The position numbers and the translations under genes are program-made. 64,000 nucleotides of DNA. Source: Streptomyces humi (GTDB lineage: Bacteria > Actinomycetota > Actinomycetes > Streptomycetales > Streptomycetaceae). The notes under the pieces were generated by a model, which was given only the letters and a program-made list of their open reading frames with translations, did not search any database and was not told where the DNA came from. Positions 20,322-27,281 of this stretch are shown piece by piece. Position 1 is the stretch's first letter. The number at the start of each line of letters is the position of its first letter. The stretch is taken from positions 62,001 through 126,000 of the forward strand of contig NZ_LBMU02000040.1 of NCBI RefSeq assembly GCF_001005085.2, written 5' to 3'.

Positions 20322-20531
20322 CCGGACCGGAAAACTCACTTTATACGGCTGACCTGCGGTGAAGCCCTGAGCCGGATGTCGTGGCCTCCTCAGATCCGGG
20401 CCTGGGCTGGCAGGATTTCGCCTCAGCAACGCGGTAATCGGGTGTCGCCCGACGGGCCGACCAGCTCAGCAGTGGCTGAGACAGTTCACGGCACCGCACG
20501 TTCTCGGTCACCTTCGCCCGACGCCACCCGC

Positions 20532-20579
20532 GCCGTTCGGCGCCGGTCCCCACGTGGGGAGGGACCGGCGCCGAACGGC
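20532..20579. terminator. Strong hairpin between two minus-strand genes
   Basis: Perfect 19-bp inverted repeat: GCCGTTCGGCGCCGGTCCC at 20532-20550 and its complement at 20561-20579, with a 10-nt loop. There is no clear T-run. It sits between the Ala-rich gene and the STAND gene and probably ends transcription from upstream. The rest of the 20322-20637 spacer shows no gene. Confidence 0.6.
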
Positions 20580-20637
20580 ACGGGAAACCGCGTGCCGCCG
20601 CCCGGCGGGACGCGGCTCCGCCGGACCGCCGGTGACC

Positions 20638-21096
20638 TCAGTGTCGTGTCCAGCCTGCCGCGCGTGCCGTCTCCGTCGCGTGTTCCTCCGCCTCGTCGGC
20701 CGCCGCGTTCAGCGCGGAGTCCTGTCCCGCCGCCATACCGCCGGCCGCCTTCGCGGCCGCCTGGGACGCGGTGAGGGCGGCGCGCAGGGCCGTGGTCGCG
20801 GCGGGGCTGTCGTCCAGGGTTCCGGCGACCTGTGCGGCCAGTGCCGCGGCGGCGGCGGCGTTGCGGGCGCAGCGGGCGGCTGCCGCCGGGTCCGCCTCGG
20901 CGCCGTCCAGGGTGGTGAGGGACTGGGCCGAGAGCCGCAGTGCGTTCGCGGCCCGGCCGACGGGGGTCGTCGGGACGGTCTGGGCCGCGTCGGGGGTGAC
21001 TCCCGCGTGGTGGCAGGTGGCTGCCGCGCGTTCGTATGCGCTGCGGGCGCGGGCCGCGTGCAGTTTTCTGAGGGTGTCTGCCGCGGAGGTGGTCAT
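20638..21096 (-). CDS. Alanine-rich helical protein, function unknown
   Basis: 152 aa with about 35 percent alanine, predicted as a bundle of long helices without membrane segments or a signal peptide. The start is MTTSAADTLRKLHAARARSA, preceded by a good GAGGAG site. A single Cys-His-His (ATCHHAG) near residue 28 and one later Cys are the only notable polar residues. I recognise no family. Followed by the 19-bp hairpin at 20532-20579, so it is probably monocistronic. Confidence 0.7.
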   Translation of the reverse strand: MTTSAADTLRKLHAARARSAYERAAATCHHAGVTPDAAQTVPTTPVGRAANALRLSAQSLTTLDGAEADPAAAARCARNAAAAAALAAQVAGTLDDSPAATTALRAALTASQAAAKAAGGMAAGQDSALNAAADEAEEHATETARAAGWTRH

Positions 21097-21123
21097 GGGT
21101 GTCTCCTCGCTGACAGGGTCGTA

Positions 21124-21230
21124 GCGGGACGGCGGGACGGCGGGACGGCGGGACGGCGGGACGGCGGGACGGCGGGACGGTGGGGCGGCGGGGCGGTGGG
21201 ATGGCGGGACAGTGGGGCGGTGGGTCGCTG
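21124..21230. repeat. 8-bp tandem repeat array (GCGGGACG)
   Basis: Seven or more exact copies of GCGGGACG from 21124, followed by degenerate copies (GGGGCGGT, GGGATGGC) to about 21230. The array lies between the DoxX gene and the Ala-rich gene, both on the minus strand. It is a simple-sequence tract, not a CRISPR. Confidence 0.85.
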
Positions 21231-21235
21231 GGGGT

Positions 21236-21300
21236 GCGTTGCGGCTGGTCGCGCAGTTCCTCGTCCGGCCTTCGGCCGGGGGACCCCCAGCGCGCCCTTC
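21236..21300. repeat. Copy of the dispersed intergenic repeat with hairpin
   Basis: GGCTGGTCGCGCAGTTCC matches the complement of the repeat near 54117 and the element near 5240. A GGCC-TTCG-GGCC hairpin follows (21268-21285), just beyond the DoxX stop on the minus strand, where it may act as a terminator. Confidence 0.55.
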
Positions 21301-21315
21301 GGGCTGATGCGCCGG

Positions 21316-21765
21316 TCAGCCGAACAGGCCCAGTGCGTCGTCCAGGGACCAGGTCTGCCAGCTGATCGCGAACAGGCCGGTCAGCGAGATCAGGGCCATC
21401 ATCAGGTTCTGTCCCTGTTCCGCCCAGTCGTGGATCATGAGGACCAGGTAGATCAGGTTGAGCAGGAACCCGGCCACCAGCGCGATCGGCGTGAGGAATC
21501 CGGCGATCAGGCCGAGGCCCAGAGCGAGCTCCGCGTACGCCACCACGTGGGCCATCAGCCGGGGCCGGGGCGCCACGACGGTGTCGAAGCCCCGCCGGAC
21601 CACCGGCCAGCGGTGTTTCTCCGCGACACCGGCGGCCCACCTGATGCCCCCGCCGCCGAACCACTGCTTCTTGTCCTTGTGCCGCCAGCTCTCCAGCCAC
21701 CACAGGCCGAGCCCGATGCGGAGCACCGCGAACCATTCGGCACCGCTCAGCAAGGCTGATCGCAT
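21316..21765 (-). CDS. DoxX family membrane protein
   Basis: 149-aa protein with four hydrophobic helices (about 12-30, 68-90, 93-115, 122-142). It has the DoxX-family features EWFAVLRIGLGLWWLESW and AYAELALGLGLIAGFLTPIA. DoxX proteins are small quinone/thiosulfate- or redox-associated membrane proteins; a role here is not defined. ATG 21765 is preceded by GGGAGGG, and a longer frame upstream lacks the family. It diverges from the amidohydrolase operon, and a palindromic operator lies 31 bp upstream of its start (21796-21810). Confidence 0.85.
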   Translation of the reverse strand: MRSALLSGAEWFAVLRIGLGLWWLESWRHKDKKQWFGGGGIRWAAGVAEKHRWPVVRRGFDTVVAPRPRLMAHVVAYAELALGLGLIAGFLTPIALVAGFLLNLIYLVLMIHDWAEQGQNLMMALISLTGLFAISWQTWSLDDALGLFG

Positions 21766-21795
21766 TCCGCACCCTCCCCGGATCCCTGCATGTAC

Positions 21796-21810
21796 CTGAC
21801 GATCCGTCAG
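21796..21810. promoter_or_regulatory. Palindromic operator upstream of the DoxX gene
   Basis: CTGACGATCCGTCAG, a 6-3-6 inverted repeat, ends 31 bp upstream of the DoxX start. It shares the TGACGNNCCGTCA-type core with sites at 21897-21915 and 55424-55442. The form and size suit a TetR-family repressor. Confidence 0.6.
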
Positions 21811-21896
21811 TTCAGCGGAAGGCGGCGCGGGTCGCAAGGGGTCCGGCGGCCCTTGCTGGTACCGGCTTGCGGGCCTAGCCTGAATGCCGACGCCTT

Positions 21897-21915
21897 ATCT
21901 GATGGGCCGTCAGAT
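21897..21915. promoter_or_regulatory. Palindromic operator upstream of the amidohydrolase operon
   Basis: ATCTGATGGGCCGTCAGAT, a 9-1-9 inverted repeat with one mismatch, 34 bp upstream of the amidohydrolase ATG. It is the fullest version of the motif shared with 21796-21810 and 55424-55442. Confidence 0.65.
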
Positions 21916-21949
21916 TTTTCTGGGACTCCGCAGGCAGCAGGGGGTAGGC

Positions 21950-23161
21950 ATGGCAGACGACGCGACCGGCACCCGGGATCTGCCCAGGGTGATCAGCGTG
22001 GACGACCACGTGATCGAGCCCGCGCACCTCTTTGAGAGGTGGCTGCCGGGCAAGTACCGGGACAAGGGGCCCAGGCCCTTCACCGCCGGCATCGGCGAAC
22101 TCGCCTACGTCGGCGGCAAGTACCGGTTCACCACCGACCCCGAGGGCCAGATCACCGACTGGTGGGAGTACGAGGGCCTGCTCTTCCCGTACAAGCGGAT
22201 CATCGCGGCCGTCGGCTTCTCCCGGGACGAGATGACGCTCGACGGCATCACCCGGGAGCAGATGCGCCCCGGCTGCTGGGATCCCAAGGAGCGCCTCAAG
22301 GACATGGACATCAACCATGTCGAGGCCTCCCTCTGCTTCCCGACCTTCCCCCGGTTCTGCGGACAGACCTTCGCCGAGGCCGAGGACAAGGAGGTCGCCC
22401 TGGCCTGCGTCCGCGCCTACAACGACTGGATGGTGGAGGAGTGGTGCGGGGACAGCGGCGGCCGGCTGATCCCGCTGTGCCTGATCCCGCTGTGGGACAT
22501 CGACCTGGCCGTCGCCGAGATCCGGCGCAACGCGGCGCGGGGCGTCCGCGCGGTCACCTTCAGCGAGATCCCCACCTATCTCGGCCTGCCGTCCATCCAC
22601 TCCGGCTACTGGGACCCGTTCTTCGCGGTCTGCGAGGAGACCGGCACGGTCGTCAACATGCACATCGGGTCGAGCTCCCAGATGCCGGCGGCCTCCCCGG
22701 ACGCCCCGCCCGCCGTGCAGGCCTCGCTGAGCTTCAACAACGCCATGGCCTCGATGATGGACTTCCTCTTCTCCGGGGTCCTGGTGAAGTTCCCCCGGCT
22801 CAAGCTGGCCTACAGCGAGGGCCAGATGGGCTGGATCCCGTACGCCCTGGAGCGCGCCGACGACGTCTGGGAGGAGCACCGGGCCTGGGGCGGGGTCAAG
22901 GACCTGATCCCGGAGCCGCCGTCGACGTACTACTACCGGCAGATCTTCTGCTGCTTCTTCCGTGACAAACACGGCATCGAGGCGATCGAGACCGTCGGGG
23001 TGGACAACGCGACCTTCGAGACGGACTACCCGCACGTCGACTCGACCTGGCCGGAGACCAGGCGGGTGGCCGAGGAACACGTGGGCGGCCTGGACCCCGA
23101 GGTTGCCTACAAGCTGCTGCGCGGCAACGCCATCCGGATGCTGGAACTGCCCTTCGCCTGA
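21950..23161 (+). CDS. Amidohydrolase (amidohydro-rel/ACMSD-like) family protein
   Basis: 403-aa TIM-barrel metal-dependent hydrolase or decarboxylase. The metal-site start reads VISVDDHVIEPAHLFERWLP (one His in place of the usual HxH), with further likely ligands in NMHIGSSSQMP (about 237) and the C-terminal ETDYPHVDSTWP (about 362). This subgroup resembles 2-amino-3-carboxymuconate semialdehyde decarboxylase relatives; the substrate is unknown. ATG 21950 was chosen for its GGGGG-containing leader and because the conserved domain starts right after. It leads an operon with a ferredoxin (43 bp on) and an FkbM methyltransferase. Confidence 0.88.
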   Translation: MADDATGTRDLPRVISVDDHVIEPAHLFERWLPGKYRDKGPRPFTAGIGELAYVGGKYRFTTDPEGQITDWWEYEGLLFPYKRIIAAVGFSRDEMTLDGITREQMRPGCWDPKERLKDMDINHVEASLCFPTFPRFCGQTFAEAEDKEVALACVRAYNDWMVEEWCGDSGGRLIPLCLIPLWDIDLAVAEIRRNAARGVRAVTFSEIPTYLGLPSIHSGYWDPFFAVCEETGTVVNMHIGSSSQMPAASPDAPPAVQASLSFNNAMASMMDFLFSGVLVKFPRLKLAYSEGQMGWIPYALERADDVWEEHRAWGGVKDLIPEPPSTYYYRQIFCCFFRDKHGIEAIETVGVDNATFETDYPHVDSTWPETRRVAEEHVGGLDPEVAYKLLRGNAIRMLELPFA

Positions 23162-23204
23162 CCCGGCCGGTTCAGCGGGCCGTCCGGTGGGCAGGGGAGT
23201 CGGC

Positions 23205-23480
23205 ATGAGGGTCTCCGTCGATGCCGACGTCTGTTACGGGTCGGGTGAGTGCGCCTTCCGGGCACCCGCTGTGTTCGGTTTCGCGGACGGGTACGGTTTC
23301 GTCCTGCCCGGACGCGCGGAGAACGGAACGGACGCGGGGACCGGACGGGACGGGGAGCCCGGGCAGGATGCCGGGTCCGGGCGGGACGGGGAGTCCGTGG
23401 ACGACGAACTGCTCCGGGACATCGCCGAGCGCTGCCCGTCCCAGGCGATCCGGATCGACGGCAAGAGGGTCACTGACTAA
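23205..23480 (+). CDS. Ferredoxin, [3Fe-4S] type, with expanded loop
   Basis: 91-aa small electron carrier. Cysteines at 10 and 16 (DVCYGSGECAF) and 77 (RCPSQAI) give the Cys-X5-Cys...Cys-Pro pattern of P450-type [3Fe-4S] ferredoxins. Normal members are about 62-70 aa. The extra length is an inserted hydrophilic loop at about residues 37-62, built from the near-repeat GRDGEPGQDAGSGRDGES. No cytochrome P450 or reductase lies nearby, so the partner is unknown. ATG follows GGGGAG. FkbM starts 3 bp after the stop. Confidence 0.88.
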   Translation: MRVSVDADVCYGSGECAFRAPAVFGFADGYGFVLPGRAENGTDAGTGRDGEPGQDAGSGRDGESVDDELLRDIAERCPSQAIRIDGKRVTD

Positions 23481-23483
23481 CGG

Positions 23484-24413
23484 ATGAGCAGCACCGGCAC
23501 GGAACTCACCGACCTCCTGGCCACGTTCGGCCGCCGCTACGTCCGCGACCTCCCCGGTCCGTGGGGCAAGGCCCGCGCCGCCCGCGTGCTCAACGCGTAC
23601 CTGCGCGACCACCCCCGCCGGCGGGTCGTGGAGACGCTCTCCGGCGACCGGTTCGCCGTCGACACCCAGGACCTCATCCAGCGCTACCTGTACCTGTTCG
23701 GGGTGTGGGAGCCGCACATGACCCGCTGGCTGCGCGGCCGGCTGGCGCCCGGGGACTGCTTCGTCGACGTCGGCGCCAACATCGGCGTCTTCAGCGTCCT
23801 CGCCTCCCGGCTGGTCGGCCCGCGGGGCCGGGTGGTCGCCGTGGAGGCCTCCCCCGCCTTCCACCGACGGCTGCGGCAGCAGAGCGCGCTCAACGGCTGC
23901 CGGAACATCCGCGCGGTCAACGCCGCCGTCTCCGACAGCCACCGCACCCTCACCTTCGTGCTCGTCAGCTCCCGGAACATGGGTGCCAACAGCATCGTGC
24001 CGTGGGACGGACCCGCCGAGTCCACCTTCGACATCGAGGCCGTTCCCCTGCCCGAACTGCTGCTGCCGGAGGAGATCGAGACGGCCCGGGTCGTCAAGAT
24101 CGACGTGGAGGGCGCCGAGGGCGCGGTGGTACGCGGGCTCGCCCCGCTGCTGGAGAAGCTGCGGCCGGACGCCGAGATCACCGTCGAGGTCACCCCTGAG
24201 CGGATGGCCCAGCTCGGCGACTCGGCCGACGACCTGCTGCGCACCATGACCGACGCGGGCTACCACGTCTACCGGCTCGCCAACAGCTACGCGGCCGACA
24301 GCTACCCCCGCGCCCTGCACGGCGAGCCGGTGGTGCCGGTGCGCTGGGAGGGACCGGTGACACAGGAGAGCGACCTGGTGTTCTCCAGGGTGGACGCGAC
24401 GACCCTGCCCTAG
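23484..24413 (+). CDS. FkbM family SAM-dependent methyltransferase
   Basis: 309-aa methyltransferase. The SAM-binding motif I is CFVDVGANIGVFSVLASRL (about 92-110), with VAVEASPAFHRRL for motif II and VVKIDVEGAEGAVVRGL (about 205), the FkbM hallmark. The family methylates hydroxyl groups of polyketides, glycans and other small molecules; the acceptor here is unknown. The start at ATG lies 3 bp after the ferredoxin stop, so the genes are probably co-translated. It converges on a glycosyltransferase gene. Confidence 0.9.
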   Translation: MSSTGTELTDLLATFGRRYVRDLPGPWGKARAARVLNAYLRDHPRRRVVETLSGDRFAVDTQDLIQRYLYLFGVWEPHMTRWLRGRLAPGDCFVDVGANIGVFSVLASRLVGPRGRVVAVEASPAFHRRLRQQSALNGCRNIRAVNAAVSDSHRTLTFVLVSSRNMGANSIVPWDGPAESTFDIEAVPLPELLLPEEIETARVVKIDVEGAEGAVVRGLAPLLEKLRPDAEITVEVTPERMAQLGDSADDLLRTMTDAGYHVYRLANSYAADSYPRALHGEPVVPVRWEGPVTQESDLVFSRVDATTLP

Positions 24414-24533
24414 CCGCTGGTACGACGCCTCGCCCCAGCCGCTGGTACGACGCCTCGCCCCAGCCGCTGGTACGTCGGACACCTCGCCCTGGCCGCTGGT
24501 AGCCGACGCCGTCCTGGCCGCTAGTAAGCCGGC
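24412..24533. repeat. Tandem repeat between convergent genes
   Basis: A 25-bp unit beginning AGCCGCTGGTACGACGCCTC occurs exactly at 24412-24436 and 24437-24461. Diverged units follow at about 24462-24490, 24491-24515 and 24516-24533, each keeping GCCGCTGGTA or GCCGCTAGTA. The array starts on the FkbM stop codon and runs into the 3-prime end of the glycosyltransferase gene. Confidence 0.85.
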
Positions 24534-25303
24534 GGGTACTGCCACTTGTAGTCCGCCAGCGCTCGGGCCCGGGCCGCCACCACCGCCATGCGGGCCTCCC
24601 GCTCCGCCGGGTCGGTGTGTGCGGACTGGCCGGTGACCTGGCCCTCCCATTTGCGGTACAGCAGCCCCACCCGGGCCGAGAACCAGCCCCGGCTCACCGC
24701 GTTCAGCGCGAGCAGCAGCCCGGTGTCCTCGGAGGCCGGCAACGCCATCCAGCCGCCGAGGGCGAGCAGCAGCTCCCGGCGGACGCAGAGGGTCGCCGGG
24801 TGGACCTGGGCCCGGAAGTCGTTCGCCGTCCAGAAGTCCAGCACCACGCCGCGCTCGATCGGGCCCTCGTCGGGGTCGCCGGGGAAACCCGCCGTCGTAC
24901 CGTCGGGCAGCAGGTCGAGGGCGCGTGCGGTGGACCAGCCGATACCGGGGTCGGCCTCCAGCGCCGCCAGATCACGGGCCAGCGCCCCCTCCGGCAGCTG
25001 GTCGTCGGCGTCGAGGATCTTGACGTACGGCCCTTCGGCGCGCGCCAGGGCGATGGTGCGGGCGACTCCGGGGCCGCCCGGACGGCCCTGCCGGAACGAC
25101 ACCCGGGCGTCGTCGGGGACGTACGGACGGACCTCGTCCCCGTATCCGTCCTCCTGGATCAGCCACCGCCACTGCCAGCCGGCCGGCAGCCGCTGCCCGC
25201 ACAGGGACCGGTAGGCGTCCGGCAGGAAACGGGCCGCGGGGGCATGGACCGCGGTGACGACGGTGACGACCCGGACAGGCCCGCTCACGGCCGCGCTCAC
25301 CAC
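24521..25303 (-). CDS. Glycosyltransferase family 2 protein
   Basis: 260-aa GT-A fold enzyme, predicted to transfer a sugar from a nucleotide donor. It has the N-terminal nucleotide-binding strand (VVTVVTAVHAPAARFLPDAY), the metal-binding acidic cluster KILDADDQLP (about 95) and a second acidic site LPASEDTGLLLAL (about 190). No membrane helix is seen, so it is cytoplasmic. Two adjacent GTG codons (25303 or 25300) can serve as start, and the second overlaps the gntR stop. The 3-prime end lies in a tandem repeat. Donor and acceptor are unknown. Confidence 0.85.
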   Translation of the reverse strand: MVSAAVSGPVRVVTVVTAVHAPAARFLPDAYRSLCGQRLPAGWQWRWLIQEDGYGDEVRPYVPDDARVSFRQGRPGGPGVARTIALARAEGPYVKILDADDQLPEGALARDLAALEADPGIGWSTARALDLLPDGTTAGFPGDPDEGPIERGVVLDFWTANDFRAQVHPATLCVRRELLLALGGWMALPASEDTGLLLALNAVSRGWFSARVGLLYRKWEGQVTGQSAHTDPAEREARMAVVAARARALADYKWQYPPAY

Positions 25304-26085
25304 CTTTCCAGACGGGTCGTGAACAGCAGTTCGGTGCGGTCGCCGGGGAGCGTGACCGCGGTGACGTCCACGACACGGTCCCGGGTGTCGTACGACGTCT
25401 TGCGCAGCACGATCACCGAGGTGCCGGCCGGCAGGTCCAGCTCGCGGGCCTCCTCGGGCGTCGGCGGGCGGGCGGTGCAGCGCTCCTCGACGCGGTCGAC
25501 CTCGATGCCGACGGTGTGCAGCTGGTGCTGGGTGCCGCCAGGCCAGGGTTCCCTGGTCTCGTCCAGGAGAGCCGGGTTCGCCGCGACCAGGTCACGGACG
25601 AGGTAGGAGGTCACCAGGCTGAAGGGGGCGGTCTCGGCCGTGTGCCGGGTGCGGTAGGTGCGCTCCAGGAGAACGGTGCCCTCGGGCACCCCGAACGCGT
25701 CGGCGAGGTCCGTGGGCGCGGTGAGCTCGCGGTACCGGGCGAAGAAGACCAGGTCGTCGAGGACCAGGCCGGTGTCGTGCTCGGTGGCGCCGGTCTGGGC
25801 CCGGGTCGCCTCCGGCATCCGGGCGCGGTCCTTCTCCCACTGGTACCGGCCGTTGTCACGGATCGCGCGGGTGCGGGGGCGGCGCACGAAGGTGCCGCTG
25901 CCGTGCCGTCTGTCGATCAGACCCTCGGCGCCCAGCAGGCGCAGCGCGTTCTGGACCGTCGGCACGCTCCGGCCGTAGTGCCGGGCCAGCTCCGCCTCGG
26001 AGGGCAGCCGGCCGCCGGGCTTGCGTTCGCCGTCCCTGATGGACCGGCGGAGATCGTCGGCGATCTCCTCGTAGGCCTTGGGCAC
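25297..26085 (-). CDS. GntR/HutC-family transcriptional regulator
   Basis: 262 aa. An N-terminal winged helix-turn-helix (about 5-70; YEEIADDLRRSIRDGE, LPSEAELARHYGRSVPTVQN, HGSGTFV) is joined to a UTRA ligand-binding domain (about 100-260; LLERTYRTRH, PAGTSVIVLRKTSYD). It starts at GTG. It overlaps the glycosyltransferase gene by a few bases, so the regulator and enzyme are made from one transcript; the regulator may respond to a sugar. No obvious operator was identified in the 26086-26273 spacer. Confidence 0.92.
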   Translation of the reverse strand: MPKAYEEIADDLRRSIRDGERKPGGRLPSEAELARHYGRSVPTVQNALRLLGAEGLIDRRHGSGTFVRRPRTRAIRDNGRYQWEKDRARMPEATRAQTGATEHDTGLVLDDLVFFARYRELTAPTDLADAFGVPEGTVLLERTYRTRHTAETAPFSLVTSYLVRDLVAANPALLDETREPWPGGTQHQLHTVGIEVDRVEERCTARPPTPEEARELDLPAGTSVIVLRKTSYDTRDRVVDVTAVTLPGDRTELLFTTRLERW

Positions 26086-26273
26086 GGAGCCAGCCTACGA
26101 CTCCTCAGCAGGAGTCGACGGGTCGAGTGGTTCCGCACGGGGGATGCGGGCGGTGTGCGGGGGTGGTGTGCGAAGGCCCGCGGCCGGTTCCCGGCCGCGG
26201 GTCTGAGTCGCAGTAGGCGCTGGTACGTACGCAAGTCGCCCTTGCGCCGTTGCGTCTGGACTGTCCGTGCGGC

Positions 26274-26621
26274 TCAGCAGTCGAGCGGGGCGGCGGGGTG
26301 GTCGTCCGTGGTCTCCGACTCGGTGCCGTCGAGGGGCCGGTGCCGGCAGCTGGGGGACTTTCCGTGGGCCTCGGCCCGGATGCGCTGCTTCATCGTGGGG
26401 GGCAGTGACCTGGCATGGGACCAGAGCCAGTGGGTCTGTGCCGGGATCATCACCCGGTCGGTGCCCTTGTCGTGGTCGTCACCGCTGCTGTTGCGCGGGG
26501 CCTCGGTCCCCGGTACGGCGGTGGCGGTGGTGGCGGCGACGAATCCGAGCGCCGTGAACAGCGCGAGGAATGCGGTGACGATGGCGGTCCACAGCTTCAT
26601 GACCTTGGCGTTCCCGGCCAT
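26274..26621 (-). CDS. Small secreted or membrane-anchored protein, function unknown
   Basis: 115 aa. A single N-terminal hydrophobic segment (KLWTAIVTAFLALFTALGFVAA, residues 8-29) is followed by an Ala-Thr stretch that could hold a signal-peptidase site. The rest is hydrophilic with a histidine-rich region (QTHWLWSHARSLPPTMK) and a C-terminal CRHRP...LDC cysteine pair. It resembles small Streptomyces proteins found near the origin, but I assign no function. It diverges from the DLW-39 gene. Confidence 0.7.
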   Translation of the reverse strand: MAGNAKVMKLWTAIVTAFLALFTALGFVAATTATAVPGTEAPRNSSGDDHDKGTDRVMIPAQTHWLWSHARSLPPTMKQRIRAEAHGKSPSCRHRPLDGTESETTDDHPAAPLDC

Positions 26622-26960
26622 GGCCCCTCACTTTCGGGTTGGGCGATTTGCGTACTTTCCTCATGATGTGTATGGGGATCGCGAAGTGGGGGACCTCGAC
26701 CCGTGGCGCGTCGATGTTCAGATGAACACCACCCGTATGGGCGCACGAAGGTCGGAAAACCTCTGAAACCCGGCGAGAGCGGAGCAAAGTAACCGTCCGT
26801 GGGGGTGTGATCACCCTCCGATCGGAACGGCGCCGTCCCGTGCAACGCCTTGCGACGGGCCGGAGTTGGGGCCCGGCGCCAGGTCACCGATCGGTCTCGG
26901 CCGGTGTGTATAGTCGGGCGCCAGAGGTCCCCTACGTCAAGGAAGAGACGAGGTCGCGCG
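26622..26960. promoter_or_regulatory. Divergent spacer before DLW-39
   Basis: 339 bp without a convincing gene. It must carry the promoters of the minus-strand small-protein gene and of the plus-strand DLW-39 gene. A -10-like TATAGT at 26909-26914 lies 46 bp before the DLW-39 start, but no clear -35 accompanies it. Confidence 0.35.
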
Positions 26961-27089
26961 GTGAAGAAGCTTCTCCTGGTCGCACTGGCCGCCATCGGCG
27001 GGCTCCTCGTGTACCGCCAGATCCAGGCGGATCGCGCCGAGCAGGATCTGTGGACGGAGGCGACTGACTCCGTGCCCACGGGTTCGTGA
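26961..27089 (+). CDS. DLW-39 family miniprotein
   Basis: 42-aa protein beginning VKKLLLVALAAIGGLLVYRQ, one membrane helix, followed by the family-defining block AEQDLWTEATD. Actinobacterial DLW-39 proteins are about 39 aa and sit near the tRNA-Ile/Ala and gyrA region. Function is unknown; the form suggests a small membrane-anchored partner of another protein. GTG start with AGGTCG upstream, closed by a terminator 28 bp after the stop. Confidence 0.85.
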   Translation: MKKLLLVALAAIGGLLVYRQIQADRAEQDLWTEATDSVPTGS

Positions 27090-27116
27090 GTACTACCGAC
27101 AGCAGACGACACTGAG

Positions 27117-27145
27117 ACCCCGGCCGCCGTAGCGGTCGGGGTTTT
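27117..27145 (+). terminator. Terminator after DLW-39
   Basis: ACCCCGGCCGC (27117-27127) pairs with GCGGTCGGGGT (27132-27142, one wobble) around CGTA and is followed by TTT, a standard rho-independent terminator. Confidence 0.8.
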
Positions 27146-27281
27146 GCGTTCCCCAGGGCGACACCCGCACGGCGGGTGTTTCGGACGGTCGTACGGATCC
27201 CCGGGTGGCGCGGGGGCGCGCGGGGCAGTATGGGCCCCGTCCGGAACTTCGACGGCGGGCGAGCGACGGCTGGGGGCGCGC

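Noticed and set aside
21124..24533. Tandem repeats at 21124-21230 and 24412-24533 as possible CRISPR arrays
   Set aside because: Units are head-to-tail without spacers, and no cas genes are present anywhere in the window.
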